64,000 nucleotides of DNA from Longibacter sp051155795. GTDB lineage: Bacteria > Bacteroidota > Rhodothermia > Rhodothermales > Salinibacteraceae. Under the pieces are notes generated by a model. The model did no database searches. It was not told the DNA's origin and saw only the letters and a program-made list of their open reading frames with translations. The stretch covers positions 5,477 through 69,476 of the forward strand of contig NZ_DAXETW010000081.1 of assembly GCF_051155795.1 (NCBI RefSeq), read 5' to 3'. Below, one piece after another: positions 29,650 to 38,215 of the stretch (its first letter is position 1; each line of letters opens with the position of its first letter). The position numbers and the translations under genes were made by a program.

Positions 29650-30213
29650 ATGTCAGACCTTTCAGGCATTATCACCTTCCTCCGCCGTGCTGAAGCGATG
29701 AAGAGCACGCTCCGATCTGCGTATACCTCGACGGGACGGACGGAGAGCGTGGCGGCGCACACGTGGCGCCTGACATTGATCGTGACCGTCCTGGCGCCCG
29801 AATACCCGGACATCGACGTTGCGAAGCTGCTGAAGATGTGCGTGGTCCACGACCTCGGAGAGGCGATCCACGGCGACGTCCCGGCTCCGGAGCAGGGTGA
29901 GGGGTCCGAGCGGGCAGACCGGGAGCGGCAGGACCTGCAGGCGCTGACGGAGACGCTGCCTGCCTCTACCCGGCGCGAGATTCTGGAACTCTGGGATGAG
30001 TACGAGGCGGCTGAGACCGCGGAGGCGCGACTGGCAAAGGCGTTCGACAAGCTTGAGACCATCCTTCAGCACAACCAGGGCGACAACCCGCCGGACTTCG
30101 ACTACGCTTTCAACCTGAACTACGGGACGGAGTACACCGACCTCGATCCGCTCGTCACGGAGTTTCGCCGGATCCTGGACGAGGAAACCCGCCAGCGGGA
30201 CGCGGAGGGGTGA
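29650..30213 (+). CDS. HD-domain 5'-nucleotidase-like phosphohydrolase (YfbR/HDDC2 type)
   Basis: 187 residues of the HD_3/YfbR-like group, which removes phosphate from deoxynucleoside 5'-monophosphates. The metal ligands are visible: ESVAAHTWRL (first His), VVHDLGEAIHGD (HD plus Glu) and a later Asp in AKAFDKLETILQ. The C-terminal half, with NLNYGTEY, matches the HDDC2/YGK1 type. The start is the ATG at 29650. No partner gene is obvious; both neighbours are on the other strand. Confidence 0.85.
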   Translation: MSDLSGIITFLRRAEAMKSTLRSAYTSTGRTESVAAHTWRLTLIVTVLAPEYPDIDVAKLLKMCVVHDLGEAIHGDVPAPEQGEGSERADRERQDLQALTETLPASTRREILELWDEYEAAETAEARLAKAFDKLETILQHNQGDNPPDFDYAFNLNYGTEYTDLDPLVTEFRRILDEETRQRDAEG

Positions 30214-30216
30214 GCG

Positions 30217-30260
30217 GAATATGACTGAGAATTGGGAATGGGGAAGGCGAAATTGGAGGC
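30217..30260 (+). repeat. GAATTGGGAATG-type heptamer tract
   Basis: GAGAATT, GGGAATG, GGGAAGG and CGAAATT follow one another just after the HD-domain stop codon. It is the same family as the tracts near 6986 and 37915. Confidence 0.5.
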
Positions 30261-30329
30261 ATACCGTTAGGGAATCTGCACCCTCTCTGCGCTTCGGAAT
30301 TGGCCCGTAGCGTTTAGCTTTTCCCGTCC

Positions 30330-32414
30330 TCAGTTTCCGCGGGCGCCGTGGCGGTCGAACCACTCGAGAATGTGGGCGATTTTCGCCATCAGGTGACTGG
30401 GCCGCGCCGCGATTCCGTGAGAGGCGCCCGGGATGCGGACCATGACGGTCTCGACCTGTTCCAGCTGCAGCGCCTGGTAATACTGCTCGGTCTCGGACAT
30501 CGGCGTCCGATAATCCTTCTCCCCGGTCAGCAGCATCGTCGGTGTCGTCACGTTGCCGACGAGGGAAATCGGCGAGTGCTCCATGTACTCGTCGAGGTGC
30601 TCCCACGGCGGACCGGAGAACCAGTACCGGGTAAAGAACGGGTACATGTCGCTCGTCAGCACAAAGCTGTACCAGTTGATCACCGGCTTGGCCACCACGG
30701 CGGCTCGGAACCGGTCGGTTTGCCCGATAATCCACGCCGTCAGCACGCCCCCGCCGCTCCCGCCCGTCACGTAGAGCCGATCGGTGTCGATCCCACCGCG
30801 ATCGACAACGGCGTCGACGCCCGCCATCAGGTCGTCGTAGTCGGGTCCCGGGTAGTTCCTGTGGATGGCGTTGCCGAAGGCTTCCCCGTAGCTGGTGCTG
30901 CCGCGCGGATTGGTGTACAACACGACGTAGCCGGCGGCGGCATAGAGCTGCATCTCCGCACTGAATCGTGGTCCGTAGTTGGCATAGGGCCCGCCATGAA
31001 TCTCCAGCAGCAGCGGGTACTCCCGCGACGCGTCAAAGTCCGGCGGCCGGACGATCCATCCTTCGATCTCCGTGCCGTCGGCGGTTGTGTACGTGATCTC
31101 CTCGACCGCTCCCCATCGAACGCGGCTCGACAGGTCCTGCGTGAGCTGCGTCAGGCGCCGAACGCCCCGCCCCTGTGTCACTGCCACGTCGGACGGGTGA
31201 TGCGGCCCGACGTGGGTGAACGCGATGCGCCCGTTGGCCGCGACCGAAAACGACCCGCTCGCGTAGGGCCGGCCAAGTGTGGTCCCACCGACGTTCGAGG
31301 TAATCTCCCGGATATTTCCGTCTTCGGAAACGGCACCGATCCGCGTTGTGCCCTCATCGTCGTACTGTACGTAAATCGTTTCTCCGTCCGCGCTCCACGT
31401 CGGGTTTTGAACGTCCCGATCGAATTCACCGGTCAACACCTCCTTTTCCCCACTTTCGAGGTCGTACACGTGCAGGCGCGTGATCTGATACCCCTGGTAC
31501 GCGTCATCGAAGCCGGTGTAGGCGATCCGGGAGCCGTCGGGGGAGACTGCCGGGTTCTCATCCGGACCTTTACGGCGGGTCAGCGCCGTGATGTCCCCGG
31601 TCTGCAGGTCGACCCGGTGCAACTCGGTATCTAACGGATCGTAGGGTGCATCCTCTGATCGGTCGGCCGAGAGGATCAGCGCCGAGCCGTCGGGCATCCA
31701 GTCGATGGCGCCGCCGTGATCGTACGGCCCCGACGTGACCTGCCGCGGCGTGCCGCCTTCATCGGGCACGATGAATACCTGGCGGTACCCGTCCTTCATG
31801 TAGCCCGCACCGTCCGATCGGTACAGCACGTCATCGATCACCCGGGCGCCGGGGGCCCAGTCCGCGCCTTCCGGCGGCGCCGGCATGCGGGCAAAGGGGC
31901 GAGACGGCTCTTCTTTCATCATCGAAAATGCGAGGTGTGACCCGTCGGGCGACCAGACCAGGCGGCCCGGGGACGCGTCCAGCTGCGTGATGCGCGCCGT
32001 CTCGCCGGACGCCATCCATCGAACGTAGATCTCGCTTCCCTCCTCCTCGGTCGACGACACGTACGCAATCCGGTCCCCGGAGGGCGACCATCGAGGCGAT
32101 GAAGCATCGATCCCGGGATCCGTCACCGGCCGATGTCCGCGGCCGTCCGCATTCACCAGCCAGAGCTGTGACTCCCGTCGGTCGGTCATGCGGTTCATCG
32201 AGGTGCGAACATACACCACGGATTCGCCGCTGGGATGAATCTGGGGGTCGGCGGCATATTCCAGCGCAAAGACGTCGGTAAGCTCAAAATGGAGCGAGTC
32301 GGTCGCGTACTGCGCATGCGCCGTGCGGGGTGAAAGACCCGGACCGGCGAGGAGCAACGCGCCAACGAGCACTCCGGTGAGAAGGGGAAAGACCGTGCAG
32401 ATGCGTTCACGCAT
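30330..32414 (-). CDS. S9-family prolyl oligopeptidase-like serine peptidase, secreted
   Basis: 694 residues: signal peptide (VFPLLTGVLVGALLLAG...AHAQ), an N-terminal beta-propeller with several WSPDG/WSADG TolB-like repeats, and a C-terminal alpha/beta hydrolase. The nucleophile is in VTGGSGGGVLTAW (GGSGGG rather than GxSYGG), the Asp in LTGEKDYRTP and the His in PGASHGI. The family includes dipeptidyl and acylaminoacyl peptidases; here it likely trims peptides in the periplasm. ATG 32414 gives the cleanest signal peptide; 32453 and 32444 are upstream starts. It is divergent from the barrel gene at 32594. Confidence 0.9.
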   Translation of the reverse strand: MRERICTVFPLLTGVLVGALLLAGPGLSPRTAHAQYATDSLHFELTDVFALEYAADPQIHPSGESVVYVRTSMNRMTDRRESQLWLVNADGRGHRPVTDPGIDASSPRWSPSGDRIAYVSSTEEEGSEIYVRWMASGETARITQLDASPGRLVWSPDGSHLAFSMMKEEPSRPFARMPAPPEGADWAPGARVIDDVLYRSDGAGYMKDGYRQVFIVPDEGGTPRQVTSGPYDHGGAIDWMPDGSALILSADRSEDAPYDPLDTELHRVDLQTGDITALTRRKGPDENPAVSPDGSRIAYTGFDDAYQGYQITRLHVYDLESGEKEVLTGEFDRDVQNPTWSADGETIYVQYDDEGTTRIGAVSEDGNIREITSNVGGTTLGRPYASGSFSVAANGRIAFTHVGPHHPSDVAVTQGRGVRRLTQLTQDLSSRVRWGAVEEITYTTADGTEIEGWIVRPPDFDASREYPLLLEIHGGPYANYGPRFSAEMQLYAAAGYVVLYTNPRGSTSYGEAFGNAIHRNYPGPDYDDLMAGVDAVVDRGGIDTDRLYVTGGSGGGVLTAWIIGQTDRFRAAVVAKPVINWYSFVLTSDMYPFFTRYWFSGPPWEHLDEYMEHSPISLVGNVTTPTMLLTGEKDYRTPMSETEQYYQALQLEQVETVMVRIPGASHGIAARPSHLMAKIAHILEWFDRHGARGN

Positions 32415-32593
32415 GGAGGTAGACTCTGGGGAAACGATCGACATCGCGACCAAACTACGAAGACAGAACCGTAGTCGCGAAAGACCTCGTCAAGATCGGT
32501 GACCGGTGTGACTCTTTCCGCTTGGAGGGCGGCTTCGCTGGTACGAAGACAGAATATTCGCCCTCTTCCCCTCACGCATTCCTACCTTTCCCC

Positions 32594-33238
32594 ATGGACA
32601 ACCAAATGATCCAACGTTCCCGGACGGCGCTGATAGCGCTTCTGCTCGGTCTCTCCGTCGCGCTCCTCCCGACGAGCACCGCACTGGCGCAGGAAAACGC
32701 GGAGATTAAGTCTAATACGGAGCGCCTCTTCCTCCAGGTATCCCTCGACGGGCAGTCGCTTGACTACCGCGAAGAAGCGTTTTCGGACACAGACACCGGG
32801 GGCGGGCTATCGATCCGTGCAGGCTGGGGCGTATCGGAGCTCGTAACGATCTACGCTGGATTCATGGGTGCGACGATCGACGGTGAAACCAATGGCATCA
32901 CGGGCGACGAGTACAGCTGGTCGGGCGGTGAGCTCGGCGTTCGTCTCAATTTTCGGTCCGGCCAGTCGCTCGTTCCCTATGCTGACGTCGCACTTCGGGG
33001 TGTGGCTGCCACGGAAGATGACCTCAACCTTGAGTTTCGTGGCGGCGGCTTCACCCTTGGCGGCGGGGTTTCCTATTTCGTGACGCCGGCTATAGCACTC
33101 GATGCCGGCCTCCGCTTCGGCGGCGGCAACTTCAACGAGGTGCAGGTCGGCAACATCTCCGCCGGGCTGGACGAAGACGACTTCGGCTACGGGGAGGGTC
33201 GTCTCTCTTTCGGCCTCACGTTCTACCCGCTCCGCTGA
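32594..33238 (+). CDS. Outer-membrane beta-barrel protein (OmpA/OprF-like barrel)
   Basis: 214 residues with signal peptide (ALIALLLGLSVALLPTSTALAQ) and a mature barrel of about eight strands, such as RAGWGVSELVTIYAGF, GELGVRLNFR and GLRFGGGNF, closing with LSFGLTFYPLR and its terminal Arg after an aromatic. There is no OmpA peptidoglycan-binding domain. Function is unknown; porin-like or structural roles are typical. ATG 32594 is used; ATG 32606 also keeps the signal peptide. A terminator follows 42 bp after the stop. Confidence 0.75.
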   Translation: MDNQMIQRSRTALIALLLGLSVALLPTSTALAQENAEIKSNTERLFLQVSLDGQSLDYREEAFSDTDTGGGLSIRAGWGVSELVTIYAGFMGATIDGETNGITGDEYSWSGGELGVRLNFRSGQSLVPYADVALRGVAATEDDLNLEFRGGGFTLGGGVSYFVTPAIALDAGLRFGGGNFNEVQVGNISAGLDEDDFGYGEGRLSFGLTFYPLR

Positions 33239-33279
33239 TTGAGCACGGTTGACGCAATGACTCGGCCCCCCACGCCGAC

Positions 33280-33316
33280 CGCCCCGCTCTGCAACCTGCA
33301 GGACGGGGCGTTTTCT
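33280..33316 (+). terminator. Rho-independent terminator after the barrel gene
   Basis: Outer stem CGCCCCG (33280-33286) with CGGGGCG (33304-33310), inner CTGCA/TGCAG pairing, then TTTT at 33311-33314. Confidence 0.85.
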
Positions 33317-33345
33317 GTTGTCATCCTCCGTAGAACATGGCGGTC

Positions 33346-34128
33346 CTACGCCTTTCCGAGACGCTCGAGCATCGATTTAACCGCATCGTCGTGCTCATCC
33401 GTATGCTGCACCGTAGCCTGGAGCGCAGCCGTCAACTGCAGCGCCGTTTCCAGATCATTGTCAACGCTTCGATACAGGCAGGCCTTCGCCGCCTGAACGG
33501 CTTTCGGCGGGAGCTCGGCGATCTGGTGGGCACGCTCAAGGGCTGTGTCCACGACCTGGTCCGCCGGTGTCACGGACGTCACCAGGTCCATGGCGAGCGC
33601 CTCGTGGGCGTCGATGATCCGGGCGGTAAGCACCAGGTCCAGTGCCTTCGCAAAGCCGACGACCCGCGTCAGTAGGTACGCGCCACCGTCGCCGGGGACC
33701 AGCCCCACGCGTGCGAACGTCGAACCGAAGCGAGCCTCCTCACTGGCAATACGCAGGTCGGCCATGAGCGCAAGGTCCAGTCCGGCTCCGATCGCCGCGC
33801 CATTGATCGCTGCCACGACCGGCTTCTCGAATTGATCGAATCTGCGGGGGAGCTGCTGGAGGCCCCGACGATACTGTTTCCGCAGCTCGGCCGGATCGCC
33901 TTCGAACATCCCGGTGCGATCGCGCATCGCCTTCAGGTCCCCACCGGCACTAAACACCGTCCCTGCACCGGTGACAATAACGCTCCGCACGGCGTCGTCG
34001 GCGTCGGCACGATCGATCGCGCTGAGCAACTCGTCGACCATCGCGTCGGAGTACGCGTTACGCGCCTCCGGGCGGTTCAGCATGATCGTGGCGACCGGGC
34101 CGGTCGATTCGTACAGGACGTCAGGCAT
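33346..34128 (-). CDS. Enoyl-CoA hydratase/isomerase family protein
   Basis: 260 residues with the crotonase fold: LNRPEARNAYSDAMV, the oxyanion-hole segments SAGGDLKAM and GAAIGAGLDLALMADLRIA, and the AGLVP-type loop (FARVGLVPGDGGAYLL). In the second catalytic region, hydratases have Glu at the position after GL; GLVPGDGG shows Asp near there, so hydration is likely but not certain. It may act in beta-oxidation or amino acid breakdown. ATG 34128 (MPDVLYES) is the start; the frame stays open upstream only because the tandem octamer array has no stops, translating as PTPQRP-like repeats. Confidence 0.87.
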   Translation of the reverse strand: MPDVLYESTGPVATIMLNRPEARNAYSDAMVDELLSAIDRADADDAVRSVIVTGAGTVFSAGGDLKAMRDRTGMFEGDPAELRKQYRRGLQQLPRRFDQFEKPVVAAINGAAIGAGLDLALMADLRIASEEARFGSTFARVGLVPGDGGAYLLTRVVGFAKALDLVLTARIIDAHEALAMDLVTSVTPADQVVDTALERAHQIAELPPKAVQAAKACLYRSVDNDLETALQLTAALQATVQHTDEHDDAVKSMLERLGKA

Positions 34129-34155
34129 TTCGGGTTGAGAATCCGGGATATGGCG

Positions 34156-34250
34156 GTTGTGCGTCGGTGCGTTCTTTCGTTGAGGCGTTGGGGCGTTGAT
34201 GCGTTGGGGCGTTGATGCGTTGGGGCGTTGAGGCGTTGGGCGATTGAGGG
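34156..34250 (+). repeat. Octamer tandem repeat GTTGNNGC, about 11 units
   Basis: From 34179 the units read GTTGAGGC, GTTGGGGC, GTTGATGC, GTTGGGGC, GTTGATGC, GTTGGGGC, GTTGAGGC, GTTGGGCG. Weaker units begin at 34156. It sits in the 5' spacer of the enoyl-CoA hydratase gene. Confidence 0.85.
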
Positions 34251-34328
34251 GGAATGCCATCGTATACGCGGGCGAGGATAGCTCCTCATGCCGCTGAGGC
34301 GCTTTCAACATGCACGCAATCCGTCGAG

Positions 34329-34661
34329 CTACGGGAGTTCGATCTGCGGGTCGTCCGGGTCCGGGCGATAGAGTGTGACCGTCCAGCCCATGGTGTGGAC
34401 AACCTGCACGTTATCCATGCGGTCGGCGATGGCGTGGGCCATATCGCGGGGCTGCTCGTTGGCGTTGTCCAGAATGCGAATTTTGACGAGCTCGCGCGTG
34501 TTGAAGGCTTCCTGGATCGACGTCAGGACAGGATCCGACAGGCCGTCTTTGCCAATGTGAACAACCGTCGGGTTGTCATGGGCCAGCGACCGTAGATGAG
34601 CACGCTGCTTGGAGGTGAGACGGGAGGTCTCCTGCGACGAGGAATCGGGGGCTTCGGGCAT
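34329..34661 (-). CDS. yhbY: CRM-domain RNA-binding protein YhbY
   Basis: 110 residues. The domain runs LTSKQRAHLRSLAHDNPTVVHIGKDGLSDPVLTSIQEAFNTRELVKIRIL. The IGKDG loop matches the GxxG RNA-contact motif of CRM/YhbY proteins, which bind the 50S precursor and help ribosome assembly. The C-terminus has the VHTMGWTVTLYRP strand (family: VxxIGxxLVLYR). About 15 residues of Ser/Glu-rich extension precede the domain. The start is the ATG at 34661, preceded at once by a GTTCA repeat array. Confidence 0.92.
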   Translation of the reverse strand: MPEAPDSSSQETSRLTSKQRAHLRSLAHDNPTVVHIGKDGLSDPVLTSIQEAFNTRELVKIRILDNANEQPRDMAHAIADRMDNVQVVHTMGWTVTLYRPDPDDPQIELP

Positions 34662-34671
34662 CGGGATATGG

Positions 34672-34706
34672 GTTCAACGTTCAGGGTTCAGAGTTCAGCG
34701 TTCGAG
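34672..34706 (-). repeat. Heptamer tandem repeat GTTCANN
   Basis: Exact 7-base spacing of GTTCAAC, GTTCAGG, GTTCAGA, GTTCAGC and GTTCGAG. This is the reverse complement of TGAACNN. It lies just upstream of the yhbY start and downstream of the Rof-like gene. Confidence 0.8.
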
Positions 34707-34747
34707 GGCCATAGGGCCTCATTGACGTCGACGCAGGCAGAGTCACG

Positions 34748-34993
34748 TTAGGAGCAGGCGCCGGGGCGGTCGACGTGGTCGACGCGGGCGATGCGGTCGA
34801 GGCGGACCCGGCGCGTGCCATTGAGCTCGGCGTACTCTTCGTCTCCATCCGAGTAGATGTCCGTGATGACGGCCGTGAACTCTTCGGTTGACTCTCCGTC
34901 CTTGAGCAAGAGGGTGCACGTCTGACCGCGCATCATTCGGATCCCGAGTTCATCGTAGAAACCGCAGGCGATCGGACGGTATTCGTCGGACAT
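34748..34993 (-). CDS. Rho-binding antiterminator (Rof)-like small protein
   Basis: 81 residues resembling the ROF family (PF07073): YRPIACGFYDELGIRMMRGQTCTLLLKDG, then FTAVITDIYSDGDEEYAELNGTRRVRLDRIARVDHVD. The YxPIxCxxYDxLE-like start, the central KDG turn and the terminal RLDxI-xVDH strand match Rof, an Sm-like protein that binds Rho and blocks termination in enterobacteria. Whether it acts on Rho here is untested. ATG 34993 fits the family start; the open frame upstream to 35224 has no conserved sequence. It lies downstream of ilvE but beyond that gene's terminator. Confidence 0.72.
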   Translation of the reverse strand: MSDEYRPIACGFYDELGIRMMRGQTCTLLLKDGESTEEFTAVITDIYSDGDEEYAELNGTRRVRLDRIARVDHVDRPGACS

Positions 34994-35132
34994 GACGGTT
35001 GGCTGTTTGGTTTTACACAGATACGCAATGCGATCGGCAAGCGGTCTCCCGGCGCCAACGGTAGCCAGAACGTTCACTGCGGTGCTAACGGTGGGCGTCG
35101 AACATTGATCGAGGGCGGTGCTACCCGCCTGG

Positions 35133-35172
35133 CAAACGAAACGCCCTCCACCGTGCGATCTGGGGAGGGCGT
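35133..35172 (-). terminator. Rho-independent terminator after ilvE
   Basis: On the minus strand, arms 35172-35164 and 35149-35141 form a perfect 9-bp stem (ACGCCCTCC/GGAGGGCGT) followed by TTCGTTT. It begins 55 bp past the ilvE stop codon. Confidence 0.8.
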
Positions 35173-35226
35173 GTCCGTATACGTCGGAGGTCGCCGGGAG
35201 GCCAGCGACGGGCGGATGAGACATCG

Positions 35227-36180
35227 CTACGCCGTAGCGGTAGCTTCTTCGGGCTCTTCGACGTCGACGAACGTAAGCCAGTCGTGCGGGTCGTTGCCGC
35301 CGTGGACGATATCGAAGAACGCGGACTGCAGGTCTTCCGTGATCTCACCGCGATTACCGTTGCCGACCGTATAGTGGTCGACCGAGCGGATGGGCGTGAC
35401 CTCGGCGGCTGTCCCCGTGAAGAAGAGCTCGTCAGCAATGTAGAGCGCTTCGCGCGGGACGACTTTCTCCTCGATGCTGTAACCTTTCTCGCGAGCGAGC
35501 GTGATGATCGCATCGCGTGTGATGCCCGGCAGAATGGACAGACCCACGGGGGCGGTGTAAATTTTCCCGTCCCGAACGATGAACAGGTTTTCGCCGCTTC
35601 CTTCCGCGAGGTAGCCGTTCGTGCTGAGCATGATCCCTTCCGTCATGCCGTTCTTCACGGCGTTCATCTTGACGAGGGATGCGTTCAGGTAGTTGCCGCC
35701 CGCTTTCGCCATTGCCGGTAGGGTGTTCGGCGCCAGTCGGTTCCAGTTTGCAACCTCTACGTCGACGCCCTGCTCGAGTGCCTCTTCCCCGAGGTACGTG
35801 CCCCATTCCCAGACTGCGACAAACGTTTCAACGCTGTTCTTGAGCGGATTCACGCCCATCGGTCCCATGCCGCGGAACGTTACCGGCCGGATGTAGCAGG
35901 ACTCCATGCCGCTTCGCTCGACGGTATCAACGACCGCGTCGCACAGTTCATCCACCGAGTACGGGATTTCCATCCGGTGGACCTTGGCCGAGTCGACCAG
36001 GCGTTTCATGTGCTCCTCCAGACGGAAAATGGCCGATCCTTCGTCCGTATTGTAGCAGCGAATGCCTTCGAATACGGACGAACCGTAGTGCACGACGTGG
36101 GAAAGGACGTGGATGTTCGCCTCCTCATAGGGGACGAACTCACCGTTGAACCAGATGTCGGGCTTCTTCATGGGGCTCAT
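35227..36180 (-). CDS. ilvE: Branched-chain amino acid aminotransferase
   Basis: 317 residues, PLP fold type IV. It catalyses the last step of valine, leucine and isoleucine synthesis and the first step of their breakdown. Landmarks are WFNGEFVPYEEANIHVLSHVVHYGSSVFEGIR at the N-terminus, the Schiff-base lysine in AKAGGNYLNASLVKMNA, TEGIMLSTNGYLAEGSGENLF with the catalytic Glu, and FFTGTAAEVTPI, which holds the cofactor phosphate. Start ATG 36180; ATG 36171 (MKKPDIWFNG) is equally plausible. A terminator lies downstream. Confidence 0.95.
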   Translation of the reverse strand: MSPMKKPDIWFNGEFVPYEEANIHVLSHVVHYGSSVFEGIRCYNTDEGSAIFRLEEHMKRLVDSAKVHRMEIPYSVDELCDAVVDTVERSGMESCYIRPVTFRGMGPMGVNPLKNSVETFVAVWEWGTYLGEEALEQGVDVEVANWNRLAPNTLPAMAKAGGNYLNASLVKMNAVKNGMTEGIMLSTNGYLAEGSGENLFIVRDGKIYTAPVGLSILPGITRDAIITLAREKGYSIEEKVVPREALYIADELFFTGTAAEVTPIRSVDHYTVGNGNRGEITEDLQSAFFDIVHGGNDPHDWLTFVDVEEPEEATATA

Positions 36181-36389
36181 TCTTGACGACGTTACGGGGC
36201 GAAAAGGGACATCTGGAGGGTCGACCGAACGGCTCCAGATGCCGGCTGATTGCGTGTCGCAATCATAACCATAGAAGATACGGGACCCCTACCGAAAGGT
36301 TCGTCGACGCAGACCGTCTTGGAACCGCTTTCAAACACACGTCGTCGGCCTAACGGAGACGGTTCGACCAAAACTTCGACAAGTCGCGC

Positions 36390-37163
36390 TCACCCAACCG
36401 CCGATTCGCGCGTGGACCGGTGCCTCGTCGCGGCCGTGGAAGCGCCTGGGACGTTTCGACCGCGACGCAGGGCAAATCGAGCGATGGTCCAGAGGATCTT
36501 GGCTGACGCCTTCATCGTCCCGGACAGCGTACCCGTGATTTTGGAGACGCCGACTCGTTTGCGGTACGAAACCGGAACTTCACGGATGCGGAGACCGGCC
36601 TCGGCGGCTTTGATCTGCATCTCGATCGTCCACCCGAACGTCTGATCTTGCATATCCAGCGCCAGAAGGTCCTGAAAGCGAATCGCGCGGAACGGGCCAA
36701 GGTCGGTGTAGCCTACGCCCCAGATCCATCGCATCAGTGCGCAGGCGAGGCGATTTCCGATTCGGGCCTGGGGACGCATCGCTCCCGGTTCGGCATCGCC
36801 GCGGATGCGGGACCCGACGACGAAGTCCGCTTCATCGTCCAGGATGGGTCCGAGGAGCCGCGTCATCTCGTCCGGATGATCGCTGTAATCCCCGTCGAGA
36901 AAGACAATCACGTCCGGTTGCTTGCCCCGGGCGTACTCGATACCGCGAAGGCAGGCGTAGCCGTATCCCTGGTTCGGCTCGCGCACGACCGTTGCCCCGG
37001 CAGCACGCGCATTGTCCGCCGTTTCGTCGGTCGACGCGTTGTTGACGACAACGATCTCATCTACCATGTCCGGCACATCGTTGATGACCCGACGAATCGC
37101 CCGCGCCTCGTTAAAGGCCGGGATGATGACGAGGATGGATGTGTGGGAGGGGGTGAGGTTCAA
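36390..37163 (-). CDS. Family 2 glycosyltransferase (DPM1/polyprenyl-phosphate type)
   Basis: 257 residues, GT-A fold: SILVIIPAFNEARAI at the start, IVVVNNASTDETADNARAAG, the DXD-type motif VIVFLDGDYSDHPDE, and YTDLGPFRAI with FGWTIEMQIKAAEAGLRIREVPVSYRKRVGVSKI, typical of DPM1-like and UDP-glucose-type transferases. It probably moves a sugar to polyprenyl phosphate or a membrane lipid. There is no C-terminal transmembrane pair. The only in-frame start before the conserved domain is TTG at 37163, which belongs to a TTGAAC repeat unit on this strand. Start assignment therefore depends on a repeat. Confidence 0.85.
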   Translation of the reverse strand: MNLTPSHTSILVIIPAFNEARAIRRVINDVPDMVDEIVVVNNASTDETADNARAAGATVVREPNQGYGYACLRGIEYARGKQPDVIVFLDGDYSDHPDEMTRLLGPILDDEADFVVGSRIRGDAEPGAMRPQARIGNRLACALMRWIWGVGYTDLGPFRAIRFQDLLALDMQDQTFGWTIEMQIKAAEAGLRIREVPVSYRKRVGVSKITGTLSGTMKASAKILWTIARFALRRGRNVPGASTAATRHRSTRESAVG

Positions 37164-37261
37164 CGTCCGGGATATTGGTTCAATGTTCAGCGTTCAAGGT
37201 TCTGGATTCCGTGTGCTGCGTTCCGCGTTCTGGGTGCCGGGCTCTGGGTGCCGGGTTGCGG
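37158..37261 (-). repeat. Heptamer tandem repeat, about 14 units, GTTCNNN/GTGCCGG
   Basis: From 37178 twelve 7-base units follow without a break: GTTCAAT, GTTCAGC, GTTCAAG, GTTCTGG, ATTCCGT, GTGCTGC, GTTCCGC, GTTCTGG, GTGCCGG, GCTCTGG, GTGCCGG, GTTGCGG. GTTCAAC and GTCCGGG precede them. It forms the 5' spacer of the glycosyltransferase gene. Confidence 0.85.
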
Positions 37262-37293
37262 AAGTGCACAACCGTTCATAGGGACCTTCTCGC

Positions 37294-37350
37294 TTCACCC
37301 TTTCCCCCCTTCACCCTTTCCCATGTTCACCCCCTTCACCCCTTCCTCCT
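37294..37350 (-). repeat. TTCACCCTTTCCC repeat overlapping the 3' end of a gene
   Basis: TTCACCCTTTCCCCCC, TTCACCCTTTCCC, TTCACCCCC and TTCACCCC follow one another. Its right half lies inside the GNAT coding frame, which it ends with Gly/Glu-rich codons. A similar tract is at 38216. Confidence 0.7.
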
Positions 37351-37841
37351 TCCTCGGCGAGGCGTTGGATGGCGTTGCCGGTGAGGCGCATGGTTGTCCA
37401 CTCGTCCAGCGGTTCGGCTCCGATTTGTCGGTAGAAGTCGATGGCGGGGGTATTCCAGTCGAGCACGGCCCAGTCGACCCGCTCACATCCGCGGGCCGCG
37501 GCGACCCGCGCGACTCGGCGCAGGAGCCGGAAACCGACGCCCTTCCCCCGAAATGTCGGTCGAACGAACAGATCTTCGAGATAGATGCCGAAGCGAGTGA
37601 GAAAGGTCGAGTAGTTCGCAAAAAACAGCGCAAACCCGACCGGTTCGGACTCCGTCTCGACGGTCTCAGCGATCAGCGCCTCACACCGCGGCTGTGCGTC
37701 TTCATCCAGTTGAGACCGAAGGCGGCTCGCGTCCGGACGGGCCTCGTCCAACAGGTTCTCGTACGCAGCCAGCTGCCGAATCAGCGTCACAAGCACGTCG
37801 GCATCATCCGGCGTAGCCTTGCGAATCCGAACTGTCGGCAT
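37311..37841 (-). CDS. GNAT N-acetyltransferase, SSAT/diamine-type
   Basis: 176 residues. The GNAT fold is clear: IRKATPDDADVLVTLIRQLAAYE at the N-terminus, FALFFANYSTFLTRFGIYLEDLFVRPTFRGKGVGFRLLRRVA with the acetyl-CoA-binding RGKGVG (Q/RxxGxG/A), and DWAVLDWNTPAIDFYRQIGAEPLDEWTTMRL. The YSTF...IYLEDLFV pattern is that of spermidine/spermine acetyltransferase-like proteins. The last 12 or so residues (EEGGRGEGGEHGKG) are encoded by the simple CACCC/CCTTC tandem tract and are unlike the family, so the gene seems to have been extended by repeat sequence. Start ATG 37841. Confidence 0.85.
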   Translation of the reverse strand: MPTVRIRKATPDDADVLVTLIRQLAAYENLLDEARPDASRLRSQLDEDAQPRCEALIAETVETESEPVGFALFFANYSTFLTRFGIYLEDLFVRPTFRGKGVGFRLLRRVARVAAARGCERVDWAVLDWNTPAIDFYRQIGAEPLDEWTTMRLTGNAIQRLAEEGGRGEGGEHGKG

Positions 37842-37883
37842 TACTGCGTGCGCTTGATGACTGGGACGTTACAGCGTCTGTGC

Positions 37884-37948
37884 GTTGAGGCGTTGGATCG
37901 TTGGAAGGTTGAGTTGAGAATTGGGAATTGCGGATTTGGGACTTTGGA
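37884..37948 (+). repeat. Mixed GTTGNNNC octamer and GAATTGG heptamer tract
   Basis: GTTGAGGC, GTTGGATC, GTTGGAAG, then GAGAATT, GGGAATT, GCGGATTT, GGGACTTT. Two repeat families meet here in one array. Confidence 0.7.
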
Positions 37949-38215
37949 TGTCCCTGTTCCCGCCCGGACCAACGCATCATCCCCGATATCCAGATCTGCC
38001 CCCTTACCGTTTCACACCTTCATAACCTGTTTGGCGGATGTATTTCAAAGAAGTACGTTCGGCCTTCGATGCGTACTCATAGGCGTGACGGTTACCCTAT
38101 TTCACCGACACGGTCGTCACGGTGCGCAACATCAAGCCCCGTGTTGAAAGCGTCGCGAGGACCGACCGTCGGGAGGTCCGTACCTTTGGAGTGCCGAAGG
38201 CTATCCGCCAAACAC

